Source: Cytophagales bacterium (GTDB lineage: Bacteria > Bacteroidota > Bacteroidia > Cytophagales > Spirosomataceae). From it: DNA of 64,000 nucleotides. The DNA is taken from the NCBI GenBank assembly GCA_004292855.1, contig RDXN01000044.1, positions 1-64,000 on the forward strand. The letters run 5' to 3'. Shown piece by piece: positions 53,088 to 61,318 of the stretch; the stretch's first letter is position 1; each line of letters starts with the position of its first letter. The notes below the pieces were generated by a model. The model saw only the letters and a program-made list of their open reading frames with translations, had not been told where the DNA came from and ran no database searches. The position numbers and the translations under genes are program-made.

Positions 53088-53166
53088 AGTGAAAGAGTGA
53101 ATGGGTGAAAGAGCGAAACAAGCTCCTGACCGCCCTTTCACTCTTTCACCCATTCACTCTTTCACT
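53088..53166. repeat. Perfect 26-bp inverted repeat abutting the nuoC start codon
   Basis: Arms 53088-53113 (agtgaaagagtgaatgggtg and on) and 53141-53166 are exactly complementary around a 27-nt loop. The arms are made of gtgaaaga/gtgaatg units. The right arm ends at the base before the ATG of nuoC, so the whole translation-initiation region can pair with the left arm. Confidence 0.92.
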
Positions 53167-53667
53167 ATGCTAACCAACGAAGCGGTTGCTCAGGATATTA
53201 TCGGGCGTTTTGGCGAGTCGGTATCCGACTTCGACGACCCGTTCGACCTGTTGACACTGACCGTAAGCCGGGAGCAACTGATCCCATTATTGCAGTACCT
53301 GAGAGACCACAAAACGTTTCAGATTGGTTTCCTGACCGATCTGACGGGGGTTCATTATCCCGATAGCCCTGGTCGCGAGTTTTGTGTCGTGTATCACTTA
53401 CACAGTCTGATTAATAATTACCGGATTCGACTGAAAGTGTTTGTAGCCGAAGACGATATTCACATTCCTACGGCTACGGTGATTTACGAATCGGCCAACT
53501 GGATGGAGCGCGAGACGTTCGACTTCTTCGGGATTATCTTTGACGGACACCCCAAACTGGAACGCATCCTGAACATGGACGAAATGGATTACTTCCCCAT
53601 GCGCAAGCAATATCCACTGGAAGACGGTACGCGTGAAGACAAAATTGACGCACTATTCGGACGATAA
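53167..53667 (+). CDS. nuoC: NADH-quinone oxidoreductase subunit C
   Basis: 166 residues from ATG 53167. The frame is open from 53101, but those 22 codons are repeat. The 30-kDa-subunit fold is clear: LLQYLRDHKTFQIGFLTDLTGVHYPD, YHLHSLINNYRIRLKVFV, and the signature ESANWMERETFDFFGIIFDGHP with LERILNMDEM. It forms the quinone-side peripheral arm with NuoD; here the two are separate genes, 2 bp apart. Confidence 0.95.
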   Translation: MLTNEAVAQDIIGRFGESVSDFDDPFDLLTLTVSREQLIPLLQYLRDHKTFQIGFLTDLTGVHYPDSPGREFCVVYHLHSLINNYRIRLKVFVAEDDIHIPTATVIYESANWMERETFDFFGIIFDGHPKLERILNMDEMDYFPMRKQYPLEDGTREDKIDALFGR

Positions 53668-53669
53668 AC

Positions 53670-54914
53670 ATGGTTACTGAAGACCTAAGCATAGATGCTG
53701 TTGGGGCGCGGAACACCCCGGCCACGCCAGAAGGCCCCATTCAGTACGTCAACGAACTGACCACGCTGAACCTCGGCCCGACACACCCGGCTACGCACGG
53801 AATTTTTCAGAACATCCTGCAGATGGATGGCGAAAAAATCGTGTCGGGGGAGCAGACGATTGGCTACATTCACCGGGCTTTTGAGAAAATATCGGAACGG
53901 CGTCCGTTTTATCAGATCAAGACGCTTACTGACCGGATGAATTACTGTTCATCGCCGATCAACAACTTCGGGTGGGATATGACCGTCGAGAAGTTGCTGG
54001 GCGTTGAAGTGCCCAAGCGGGCGCAGTACATCCGGGTGATCATGATGGAATTGGCCCGTATTTCTGATCACCTGATTTGCAATGGTATCTTGGGTGTCGA
54101 TACAGGGGCTTTCACAGGTTTCCTTTATCTGTTCGAGCAGCGCGAGGAGATATACGAAATATACGAGGAGGTGTGCGGTGCCCGCCTGACGACCAACATG
54201 GGTCGGATTGGGGGCATGGAGCGCGATCTGTCGCCCGAAGCCATCCGCAAAATCCGTAAGTTTATCAAGGACTTCCCGCCTGTGATGCGCGAGTTTGAGA
54301 GCTTGTTCAATCGCAACCGGATTTTCATGGACCGCATTGTCGACGTTGGGGGAATCTCTGCCGAACGCGCCCTGAATTACGGCTTCACCGGACCAAACCT
54401 GCGGGCGGCTGGTGTCGACTACGACGTACGCGTGATGAACCCGTATTCGTCGTACGAGGACTTCGAGTTCGATATTCCGGTTGGTAAGAGTGGTGACACC
54501 TACGACCGCTTCATGGTTCGAAACGAGGAGATCTGGCAGAGTTTGCGGATTGTTGAGCAGGCTATCGAAAACCTGCCAGAAGGGCCTTACTTCGCCGACG
54601 CGCCCGAATACTACTTGCCACCAAAGCAGGAGGTGTATAAAAATATGGAAGCCCTCATTTATCACTTCAAGATTGTGATGGGTGAGATCGACGCGCCGGT
54701 AGGGGAGGTGTATCATGCTGTGGAAGGAGGCAATGGCGAACTGGGTTTTTACCTAATTAGCGATGGCGGTCGCGCACCGTACCGACTCCACTTCCGTCGC
54801 CCCTGTTTCATTTATTACCAGGCTTTCCCCGAAATGTGTAAAGGTACTACCCTGTCCGATGCCATCGTGATCATGAGTAGCCTCAACGTAATTGCGGGAG
54901 AATTGGACGCGTAA
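53670..54914 (+). CDS. nuoD: NADH-quinone oxidoreductase subunit D
   Basis: 414 residues, the 49-kDa subunit that frames the quinone pocket. LGPTHPATHG (quinone-binding His), YIHRAFEKISE, TDRMNYCSSPINNFG, RIGGMERDLSPEA, FTGPNLRAAGVDYDVR and the C-terminal PYRLHFRRPCF all fit. The residue usually Ser/Leu next to Arg in the C-terminal motif is Leu-His here. The gene is followed 12 bp later by a DUF29 gene rather than directly by nuoE. Confidence 0.96.
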   Translation: MVTEDLSIDAVGARNTPATPEGPIQYVNELTTLNLGPTHPATHGIFQNILQMDGEKIVSGEQTIGYIHRAFEKISERRPFYQIKTLTDRMNYCSSPINNFGWDMTVEKLLGVEVPKRAQYIRVIMMELARISDHLICNGILGVDTGAFTGFLYLFEQREEIYEIYEEVCGARLTTNMGRIGGMERDLSPEAIRKIRKFIKDFPPVMREFESLFNRNRIFMDRIVDVGGISAERALNYGFTGPNLRAAGVDYDVRVMNPYSSYEDFEFDIPVGKSGDTYDRFMVRNEEIWQSLRIVEQAIENLPEGPYFADAPEYYLPPKQEVYKNMEALIYHFKIVMGEIDAPVGEVYHAVEGGNGELGFYLISDGGRAPYRLHFRRPCFIYYQAFPEMCKGTTLSDAIVIMSSLNVIAGELDA

Positions 54915-54926
54915 ATCGGTTGCGTT

Positions 54927-55361
54927 ATGAAAAACTGGCCTGAATTAGTCTTTAATTCACATTATCTGACTGCTGTTGAAGTGAAGAAGTCGCTCGAAGC
55001 TGGAGACGTCATGGATGCTGAAGAAGGAGTGGAGCAGTTGATCGAAGCTATGGCAAGAGCTGACCGTCGGGCGGTCAAAAGTCAGCTTGTGCGGCTGATG
55101 ATGCATATTATTAAATGGCACGTGCAACCGGAGCGACGCTCAATAAGTTGGGTAAAATCTATTCATAATGCCCGTATTGAAATAGCTGATATACAGGAAG
55201 AAAGTCCTTCTATCAGCAACGAAATTATAAGCAGTTTATGGGATCGGGCGTTTGACCTAGCCATAAGCGAAGCTGAGGACGAGATGGGGGGACAGAAAAT
55301 TTCTGTCAAATCGCTCTCGTGGAATGAAGTTTTCAATGACGAATACACGCTTGAAGCATGA
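54927..55361 (+). CDS. DUF29 protein inside the nuo operon (1)
   Basis: 144 residues matching DUF29: EGVEQLIEAMARADRRAVKSQLVRLMMHIIKW, then HVQPERRSISWVKSIHNARIEI, EESPSI and a last LSWNEVFNDEY. DUF29 proteins are small, helical and of unknown function; I know them mainly from cyanobacteria and proteobacteria, often in many copies. The gene is more AT-rich than its neighbours, a sign of later insertion. Its end overlaps the nuoE start by 4 bp (ATGA), so it is read as part of the operon. No link to complex I is known. Confidence 0.8.
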   Translation: MKNWPELVFNSHYLTAVEVKKSLEAGDVMDAEEGVEQLIEAMARADRRAVKSQLVRLMMHIIKWHVQPERRSISWVKSIHNARIEIADIQEESPSISNEIISSLWDRAFDLAISEAEDEMGGQKISVKSLSWNEVFNDEYTLEA

Positions 55362-55858
55362 CGACTGAGACGAACAACACCATTCAGTTTACGCCTGAAC
55401 GGTTGGCGAAGGCAAACGAGATCATTGCCCGTTACCCCGAAGGCAAGCAAAAGTCGGCCCTGTTACCGTTGTTGCACCTGTTGCAGGAGCAGGAGGGTTG
55501 GACACCCGCTGAGGGCATGGATTATGTTGCCGAGCTACTGAATATCGAACCCATTGAGGTGTATGAGGTAGCTACGTTCTACACCATGTATCACGTGAAG
55601 CCGGTTGGTAAGCACGTGATCGAATACTGCCGGACAGGCCCTTGTTGCCTGATGGGTGGCGAGGAAGTGTTCGCCCATCTGAAGCAACGCCTGGGTATCG
55701 AGGCCGGTCAAACCACGGTTGATGGGCAGTTCACGATTAAAGAAGTCGAATGCCTGGCAGCTTGTGGGATGGGGCCGGTGTTTCAGGTTCGCGAGAAATA
55801 TCACATGCATCTGACTAACGAGCGCGTTGACGAAATCATTGACGAACTCTCGAAATAA
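55358..55858 (+). CDS. nuoE: NADH-quinone oxidoreductase subunit E
   Basis: 166 residues, the thioredoxin-like 24-kDa subunit with cluster N1a. The four cysteine ligands are in EYCRTGPCCLMGG and VECLAACGMGP. YPEGKQKSALLPLLHLLQEQ and VYEVATFYTMYHVKP are family motifs. It is translationally coupled to the DUF29 gene before it and lies 8 bp before nuoF. Confidence 0.95.
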   Translation: MTTETNNTIQFTPERLAKANEIIARYPEGKQKSALLPLLHLLQEQEGWTPAEGMDYVAELLNIEPIEVYEVATFYTMYHVKPVGKHVIEYCRTGPCCLMGGEEVFAHLKQRLGIEAGQTTVDGQFTIKEVECLAACGMGPVFQVREKYHMHLTNERVDEIIDELSK

Positions 55859-55866
55859 CCCACACA

Positions 55867-57222
55867 ATGGCAACGAAGATATTAACTGAACATGTCGCCG
55901 TTCCGGGCATCGAAACCTTCGACGTGTACCGGAAGCAAGGGGGCTATACCGCTGTTGAAAAAGCACTCAAGACTCTCTCGCCTGAGGCCGTTGTGGAAGA
56001 GGTGAAGAAAGCTGGTGTGCGGGGCCGGGGGGGCGCGGGCTTCCCAATGGGCATGAAGTGGAGCTTTCTGGCGAAGCCGGAGGGCGTTCCCCGTTACCTG
56101 GTTTGCAACGCCGACGAGTCGGAGCCGGGTACGTTCAAGGACCACTACCTGATGAAAAACCTGCCCCACCTGCTCATTGAGGGCATGATCGTGTCGAGCT
56201 TCGCGCTGGGGGCAAACAAGTCGTTCATCTATGTGCGGGGCGAGTTGATGTACGTCATTCACATCCTCGAGAAAGCCATTGCTGAAGCAAAGGCGGCTGG
56301 CTTCCTGGGTAAAAACATATTGGGCAGCGGCTACGACCTCGAACTCGTGGTGCAACCCGGTGGTGGAGCGTATATCTGTGGGGAAGAAACCGCCCTGCTC
56401 GAATCGCTTGAAGGTAAGCGTGGCAATCCACGTAACAAACCGCCATTCCCAGCCGTGAAGGGTCTTTATCAGTCGCCAACGGTAGTGAACAACGTGGAGT
56501 CGATTGCCACAACGCCCTGGATTATCAACAACGGGGGGGACGCCTATGCTGCCATTGGTATTGGCCGCTCAACGGGAACCAAGTTGATCTCGGCTTCGGG
56601 CCATATTCGCAAGCCGGGGGTGTACGAGATTGATCTCGGCGTTTCGGTTGAGGACTTTATCTATGCTGATGAGTGGTGCGGAGGCATTCGCCCTGGTCAC
56701 AAGTTGAAGGCTGTAGTAGCGGGTGGTTCTTCTGTTCCCATCCTACCTGCCGATAAAATTTTGACTACTGCCGCTGGCGAGAAGCGACTGATGACCTACG
56801 AATCACTGTCGGATGGTGGTTTTCAGACAGGCACCATGCTTGGGTCGGGTGGTTTTATCGTGTTTGACGAGACGGCGTGTATCGTGCGCAATACCTGGAA
56901 CTTTGCCCGGTTCTATCATCACGAGTCGTGCGGGCAGTGTAGCCCCTGCCGCGAGGGAACCGGCTGGATGGAGAAGGTTCTTCACCGGATTGAGTACGGT
57001 CACGGACATCAGCAGGACTTAGATTTGCTAGTCGATGTAGCTAAGAAAATTGAAGGTAATACCATTTGTCCTTTGGGCGATGCAGCCGCGTGGCCCGTTG
57101 CGAGTGCAATCCGGCACTTCCGCGACGAGTTCCAGTGGCACATCGACCGCCCTCATGAGGCAACGCAGCCGGGGGCCGTTTACAAAGGCGATATGGCCGC
57201 GTCGGCGGACCGGTTGGTGTGA
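55867..57222 (+). CDS. nuoF: NADH-quinone oxidoreductase subunit F
   Basis: 451 residues, the NADH-oxidising flavoprotein. GRGGAGFPMGMKW binds NADH/FMN, CNADESEPGTFKDHYLM and GGGAYICGEETALLESLEG complete the FMN site, and the N3 4Fe-4S cluster ligands are CGQCSPCREG plus the later TICPLGD. RGNPRNKPPFPAVKGLY is highly conserved. A second DUF29 gene follows 15 bp downstream. Confidence 0.96.
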   Translation: MATKILTEHVAVPGIETFDVYRKQGGYTAVEKALKTLSPEAVVEEVKKAGVRGRGGAGFPMGMKWSFLAKPEGVPRYLVCNADESEPGTFKDHYLMKNLPHLLIEGMIVSSFALGANKSFIYVRGELMYVIHILEKAIAEAKAAGFLGKNILGSGYDLELVVQPGGGAYICGEETALLESLEGKRGNPRNKPPFPAVKGLYQSPTVVNNVESIATTPWIINNGGDAYAAIGIGRSTGTKLISASGHIRKPGVYEIDLGVSVEDFIYADEWCGGIRPGHKLKAVVAGGSSVPILPADKILTTAAGEKRLMTYESLSDGGFQTGTMLGSGGFIVFDETACIVRNTWNFARFYHHESCGQCSPCREGTGWMEKVLHRIEYGHGHQQDLDLLVDVAKKIEGNTICPLGDAAAWPVASAIRHFRDEFQWHIDRPHEATQPGAVYKGDMAASADRLV

Positions 57223-57237
57223 TAAACGAGTGGTGAT

Positions 57238-57669
57238 ATGGAAGAGTTAGAAACCTTACGGCGATTGATTGAGGAGCAAGATTATCAGGGTGCCCTAACG
57301 CTCATCGATGAGATGGACGAAATGGCAAAAGACGATAAGATTACCAAAGTTGAAAGTTTCCTGACGGTTTTGCTGATTCATCTTATCAAAGAACAGGTTG
57401 AGAAGCGGAGTAGCAGTTCTTGGGAGCGATCAATCAGGCATTCGCTGGTTGGTATTTATAGAGCCAATAAGCGCAGAAATGCAGGTGGGTTTTATCTAAA
57501 GCCAGATGAATTAAAATTGGCTATAGACGAAGCATTTTCTTTTTCACTGGAAGAAGCTGCCCAAGAAGCGTTTGGAGGGGCTTATAAGCCTTCTCAGTTA
57601 CTGGATATGATTGATGCTGAATCGATCAAGGCGGATGCTTTCAATCGAATTATGGAATACAAACCTTGA
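57238..57669 (+). CDS. DUF29 protein inside the nuo operon (2)
   Basis: 143 residues. It has the central DUF29 pattern in a more divergent form: KVESFLTVLLIHLIKEQVEKRSSSSWERSIRHS, then YLKPDELKLAIDEAF and a C-terminal helix. It is AT-rich compared with nuoF and nuoG. It shares only the helical core with the first DUF29 gene of this operon, so the two are not a fresh duplication. It is spaced 15 bp after nuoF and 13 bp before nuoG, as an ordinary operon gene. Confidence 0.65.
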   Translation: MEELETLRRLIEEQDYQGALTLIDEMDEMAKDDKITKVESFLTVLLIHLIKEQVEKRSSSSWERSIRHSLVGIYRANKRRNAGGFYLKPDELKLAIDEAFSFSLEEAAQEAFGGAYKPSQLLDMIDAESIKADAFNRIMEYKP

Positions 57670-57682
57670 GTAGTTCATCAGA

Positions 57683-58744
57683 ATGGAAGATATAAAACCA
57701 CAATTGTTCAAGGTCACGGTCGACGGTATCGAGGTTGAAGTAGAACCTGGTACGACCATCTTGCAGGCTGCCCGGAAAATTGGGCCGGACGTGGCCCCAC
57801 CGGCTATGTGCTACTATCAGCCTCTAAAAGGCAGTGGTGGCAAGTGCCGGGCCTGTCTGGTGCGAGTTGCGGCTGGGTCGGCAAAAGACCCGCGCCCGAT
57901 GCCCAAGCTAGTGGCCTCCTGTATCACGCCTGTGCAAGACGGTATGGTGGTCGAGAACGAGTCAAGCCCGCAGGTGTTGGAAGCCCGCAAAGGGGTTGTT
58001 GAGTTTTTGCTCATCAATCACCCGCTCGACTGTCCCGTGTGCGATCAGGCGGGCGAGTGCGACCTGCAAAACTTCGCTTTCGATCACGGCGCGGCTCAAA
58101 CCCGCTATGAAGAAGACCGCCGAACGTTCGAGAAACAAGATTTAGGGCCGTACGTGCAACTGCACATGACGCGCTGCATCTTGTGTTACCGTTGCGTTTA
58201 CACCGCCGATCAAATCACGAATAAGCGCGTTCACGGTGTGTTGGGCCGGGGCGATGCGGCTGAGATCGGCACATATATTGAGCAGGCCATCGACAACGAC
58301 TTTTCGGGTAACGTGATCGACGTTTGCCCCGTTGGTGCCCTCACCGACAAAACATACCGATTCAAAAACCGGGTGTGGTTTACCAAACCCGTCGATGCCC
58401 ACCGCGACTGCCCGACTTGCTCAGGAAAGGTAACGCTCTGGTATCGGGGCGAAGAGGTGATCCGCGTTACGGCCCGCAAAAATGAGTGGAACGAGGTGAC
58501 GGAGTTTATCTGCAACACCTGCCGTTTCGAGACCAAAAAAACAAGTGATTGGACTATCGACGGACCAACGCAGGTAGCGCGTGGGTCAGTTATCACGGCC
58601 AATAAGTACCGGGCTGATCTGGAAAAACCCTCATTCGGGCAACGACTGGCAGCGGCTCAGTATAAGCCAATTGACGATAAGCGCGACACCTCACAACTGA
58701 GCATCCAACAACTACCACCTGAACGCTTTGCGAAAGCCGAGTAA
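57683..58744 (+). CDS. nuoG: NADH-quinone oxidoreductase subunit G, short form
   Basis: 353 residues, only the iron-sulfur half of NuoG. The N-terminal 2Fe-2S (N1b) ligands are in AMCYYQP, GGKCRACLVRV and VASC. The His-Cys3 N4-type motif is HPLDCPVCDQAGECDLQ. The next 4Fe-4S ligands are CILCYRCV and VIDVCPVGALT. The large molybdopterin-oxidoreductase-like domain of E. coli NuoG is absent. This short form is what I expect for Cytophagales and is not a truncation: the C-terminus continues with a conserved CPTC/CNTC segment and a lineage-specific tail. An inverted repeat follows. Confidence 0.92.
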   Translation: MEDIKPQLFKVTVDGIEVEVEPGTTILQAARKIGPDVAPPAMCYYQPLKGSGGKCRACLVRVAAGSAKDPRPMPKLVASCITPVQDGMVVENESSPQVLEARKGVVEFLLINHPLDCPVCDQAGECDLQNFAFDHGAAQTRYEEDRRTFEKQDLGPYVQLHMTRCILCYRCVYTADQITNKRVHGVLGRGDAAEIGTYIEQAIDNDFSGNVIDVCPVGALTDKTYRFKNRVWFTKPVDAHRDCPTCSGKVTLWYRGEEVIRVTARKNEWNEVTEFICNTCRFETKKTSDWTIDGPTQVARGSVITANKYRADLEKPSFGQRLAAAQYKPIDDKRDTSQLSIQQLPPERFAKAE

Positions 58745-58753
58745 AAGTTTCAT

Positions 58754-58823
58754 AGTTGTAGAGTTGTAAAGTTGTAGAGTTCTCTGGCTGAAATCAACTT
58801 TACAACCTTACAACTCTACAACT
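58754..58823. repeat. Inverted repeat between nuoG and nuoH
   Basis: 28-bp arms (58754-58781 and 58796-58823) match at 26 positions; each arm is built of agttgtaga/agttgtaaa units. The loop is 14 nt. It ends 15 bp before the nuoH ATG, inside the operon. Confidence 0.88.
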
Positions 58824-58838
58824 TCTCAACTTAACCAA

Positions 58839-59999
58839 ATGGATTTAACCATTCTCCTTACCAAGGCCATTATTATCCTCGTTATCTTCGGCATCACGCT
58901 GTTGATTGCGACCTACTCGACCTACGCCGAGCGGAAGGTGGCCGCTTTTTTGCAAGATCGTTTGGGGCCAAACCGGGCGGGTCCGTTTGGCTTGTTACAA
59001 CCCATTGCCGACGCGGGCAAGATGTTCTTTAAAGAGGACTTCATTCCAGCACAGGCCAACAAATGGCTGTTTATCCTGGGGCCATGTTTAGCCATGTTGA
59101 CCGCCCTGATGGCCAGTGCCGTTATTCCATTTGGCGACAGTATCCGGTTTGGGCAATACGAGATTCCCGTGCAGGGCATCGAAATCAACATCGGTATGTT
59201 GTACATCTTCGGCGTGGTTTCGCTGGGTGTTTACGGCGTCATGGTGGGGGGCTGGGCCTCGAACAACAAGTTTTCGTTGTTGGGAGCCATTCGGGCGGCC
59301 TCACAGAACATCAGCTATGAGGTAGCCTTGGGCATGTCTATTATCGCCGTGTTGATGATGACGGGTTCGTTATCGTTACGTGCTATTGTGGAGCAGCAGG
59401 CGACAACGGGCTTCTTCGGCTGGAATGTGTTTACGCAGCCCGTGGGCTTCATCATCTTTTTAGTTTGTGCGTTTGCCGAGTGTAACCGTACCCCGTTTGA
59501 CTTGCCCGAGTGCGAGACCGAACTAATTGGTGGCTACCACACCGAATACAGTTCTATGAAACTGGGCTTCTATCTGTTTGCTGAGTACATCAACATGTTC
59601 GTGTCGTCGGCGGTGATTTCGTCGCTATATTTTGGTGGGTATCACTTCCCTTTTGCAGCACAAGCTCACGATGCCCTCGTAAACGCTTTGGGAGCAAACA
59701 CTGGTCATAACGTGGCTACGGCACTGGGTACAGTTGTATTCTTCAGCAAGATTTTCTTCTTCATCTTCTTCTTTATGTGGGTGCGTTGGACGGTTCCGCG
59801 TTTCCGCTACGACCAGTTGATGAACCTTGGCTGGAAATCGCTCATACCATTGGCAATGTTGAACGTTGTCATTACTGGGGCAGGGTTGTTGTTCAACTTT
59901 AACTATGCTACCTGGATTGTCGTGATTGTAGCGGTGCTGATGATCGTCGTATCGTCGGCGCGTGCGCCCAAAGGTGCTGTAGCGGTACAGAGAACCTAA
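58839..59999 (+). CDS. nuoH: NADH-quinone oxidoreductase subunit H
   Basis: 386 residues with eight or nine membrane helices. It connects the quinone site to the proton channels. Family motifs: ERKVAAFLQDRLGPNRAGP, LLQPIADAGKMFFKED, GVYGVMVGGWASNNKFS, and the acidic loop CNRTPFDLPECETELIGGYH. An internal HisAla-rich loop (FAAQAHDALVNALGANTGHN) between the late helices is longer than in E. coli. nuoI follows 13 bp later. Confidence 0.95.
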   Translation: MDLTILLTKAIIILVIFGITLLIATYSTYAERKVAAFLQDRLGPNRAGPFGLLQPIADAGKMFFKEDFIPAQANKWLFILGPCLAMLTALMASAVIPFGDSIRFGQYEIPVQGIEINIGMLYIFGVVSLGVYGVMVGGWASNNKFSLLGAIRAASQNISYEVALGMSIIAVLMMTGSLSLRAIVEQQATTGFFGWNVFTQPVGFIIFLVCAFAECNRTPFDLPECETELIGGYHTEYSSMKLGFYLFAEYINMFVSSAVISSLYFGGYHFPFAAQAHDALVNALGANTGHNVATALGTVVFFSKIFFFIFFFMWVRWTVPRFRYDQLMNLGWKSLIPLAMLNVVITGAGLLFNFNYATWIVVIVAVLMIVVSSARAPKGAVAVQRT

Positions 60000-60012
60000 A
60001 CCCACTACTCAA

Positions 60013-60576
60013 ATGCAATTAACGAACCGATCAAAACAGGTTAGCAACAAGGAGATGACGCTGGCCGAGAAGATGTACCTCCCGGCTATTTTGCAGGGGC
60101 TGGGGATCACGATCAGCCACTTTTTCAAGAAGAAGCCGACAATTCAATACCCTGAGGTAAAGCGGTATTTAGGACCGATTTTCCGGGGACATCACGTCTT
60201 GAAGCGTGACGAACAGGGCCGCGAACGTTGCACGGCTTGCGGGTTGTGCGCGGTTGCCTGCCCGGCTGAGGCCATCTCTATGGTGGCGGCTGAACGTGTA
60301 AAGGGCGAGGAAGGTCTTTACCGAGAAGAGAAATATGCGGCAGTGTACGAGATCAATATGTTGCGCTGCATCTTCTGTGGACTTTGCGAAGAAGCTTGCC
60401 CGAAACAGGCTGTTTACCTGCGCCACGACCGTATTGTGCCCGTTTTCACCGAGCGTGATAACATTGTGTATGGTAAAGACAAACTCGTTGAAAAAATGGA
60501 CGACCGCTACGTGCGAAACAACCCAAGCGTACAAGCTACCCCCACCGAACCCAGTCTTTCACGGTCAGTAGGATAA
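60013..60576 (+). CDS. nuoI: NADH-quinone oxidoreductase subunit I
   Basis: 187 residues with two 4Fe-4S motifs (clusters N6a and N6b): CTACGLCAVACPAEAI and CIFCGLCEEACPKQAV. The stretch before (GHHVLKRDEQGRER) is conserved. The C-terminal 35 residues are variable. The TPSLSRSVG end leads to nuoJ 2 bp after the stop. Confidence 0.95.
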   Translation: MQLTNRSKQVSNKEMTLAEKMYLPAILQGLGITISHFFKKKPTIQYPEVKRYLGPIFRGHHVLKRDEQGRERCTACGLCAVACPAEAISMVAAERVKGEEGLYREEKYAAVYEINMLRCIFCGLCEEACPKQAVYLRHDRIVPVFTERDNIVYGKDKLVEKMDDRYVRNNPSVQATPTEPSLSRSVG

Positions 60577-60578
60577 AC

Positions 60579-61127
60579 ATGAACGAACTTCTAACGCATT
60601 TCAAGCAAATCTCGGCCACAGGCTATCTTTTCTGGGGCCTCGCCCTTATAACCGTACTCAGTGCTATTGTGGTTGTAACGGCCCGTAACCCCATTCACAG
60701 CGTGCTGGCGTTGATTGGTACGTTCTTCTGTTTGTCAGGTCATTATGTTCTGCTGAACGCTCAGTTTCTGGCGGCTGTCAACATCATCGTGTACGCGGGG
60801 GCCATCATGGTACTATTCCTGTTTACGATCATGTTTTTGAACATGCGGAAGGATGACGAAGAGGCAAAAACGACAACAGCCAAAATTGCCGCCGTTATTG
60901 TAGGTGGCACCTTATTGGTGTTGATGTTGGGGATTTTCAAGGCCGCACAAGTTGGTACGTACAATCCAACGACGTTCGATAACAAAACGGGTTTGGTCGA
61001 AAATCTTGGCATGCAACTCTACGGCGAATATCTGCTTCCCTTTGAACTAGCGTCTATTCTGTTCCTTGTGGCTATGGTCGGAGCCGTCATGCTCGGCAAG
61101 CGCGAAGCTGGCGACCGGCATTTTTAG
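60579..61127 (+). CDS. nuoJ: NADH-quinone oxidoreductase subunit J
   Basis: 182 residues with five membrane helices. ARNPIHSVLALIGTFFC, LNAQFLAAVNIIVYAGAIMVLFLFTIMFLNM and the final LFLVAMVGAVMLGKREAGDRHF are typical. It is the last complex I gene here. nuoK, L, M and N, which normally follow, are absent: the next items are a REP-like repeat, a terminator and the convergent susD. Confidence 0.95.
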   Translation: MNELLTHFKQISATGYLFWGLALITVLSAIVVVTARNPIHSVLALIGTFFCLSGHYVLLNAQFLAAVNIIVYAGAIMVLFLFTIMFLNMRKDDEEAKTTTAKIAAVIVGGTLLVLMLGIFKAAQVGTYNPTTFDNKTGLVENLGMQLYGEYLLPFELASILFLVAMVGAVMLGKREAGDRHF

Positions 61128-61164
61128 GTTGATTGTGACTAAGTTGTTTCGCTATTTGGGAAGA

Positions 61165-61255
61165 TTTTGTCATCCCGACGCAGGAGGGATCTACTCTGGC
61201 AATTGTCAGGATGGCCGTTAAGAAAGTAGATCCCTCCTGCGTCGGGATGACAAAA
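61165..61255. repeat. Intergenic inverted repeat, REP-like (copy 2)
   Basis: Perfect 31-bp arms (61165-61195, 61225-61255) around a 29-nt loop. The arm has the same TTTGTCATCCCGA and AGGGATCTA ends as the copy at 10105, with cgcagg in place of ggtacg between them; both arms changed together. It sits exactly where the nuo operon stops. Confidence 0.92.
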
Positions 61256-61307
61256 CTTGAACTAAAAAGGCCAGAACGGGAAACCGTTCTGGCCTTTTTA
61301 GTTCAAG
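61256..61307. terminator. Bidirectional terminator between nuoJ and susD
   Basis: A perfect 24-bp stem (cttgaactaaaaaggccaga and on) with loop GAAA. T/A runs inside the stem let it work in both directions, for nuoJ from the left and susD from the right. It follows the REP-like repeat without a gap. Confidence 0.93.
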
Positions 61308-61318
61308 AGCACTAACCG

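Noticed and set aside
57683-58744. nuoG as a truncated pseudogene
   Set aside because: It lacks the molybdopterin-like half, but all cluster ligands are present and such short NuoG proteins are normal in this lineage as far as I know.
61165-61255. CRISPR repeat or spacer array
   Set aside because: Only two far-apart copies exist in the window, with no regular spacing and no cas genes. No CRISPR array was seen anywhere.
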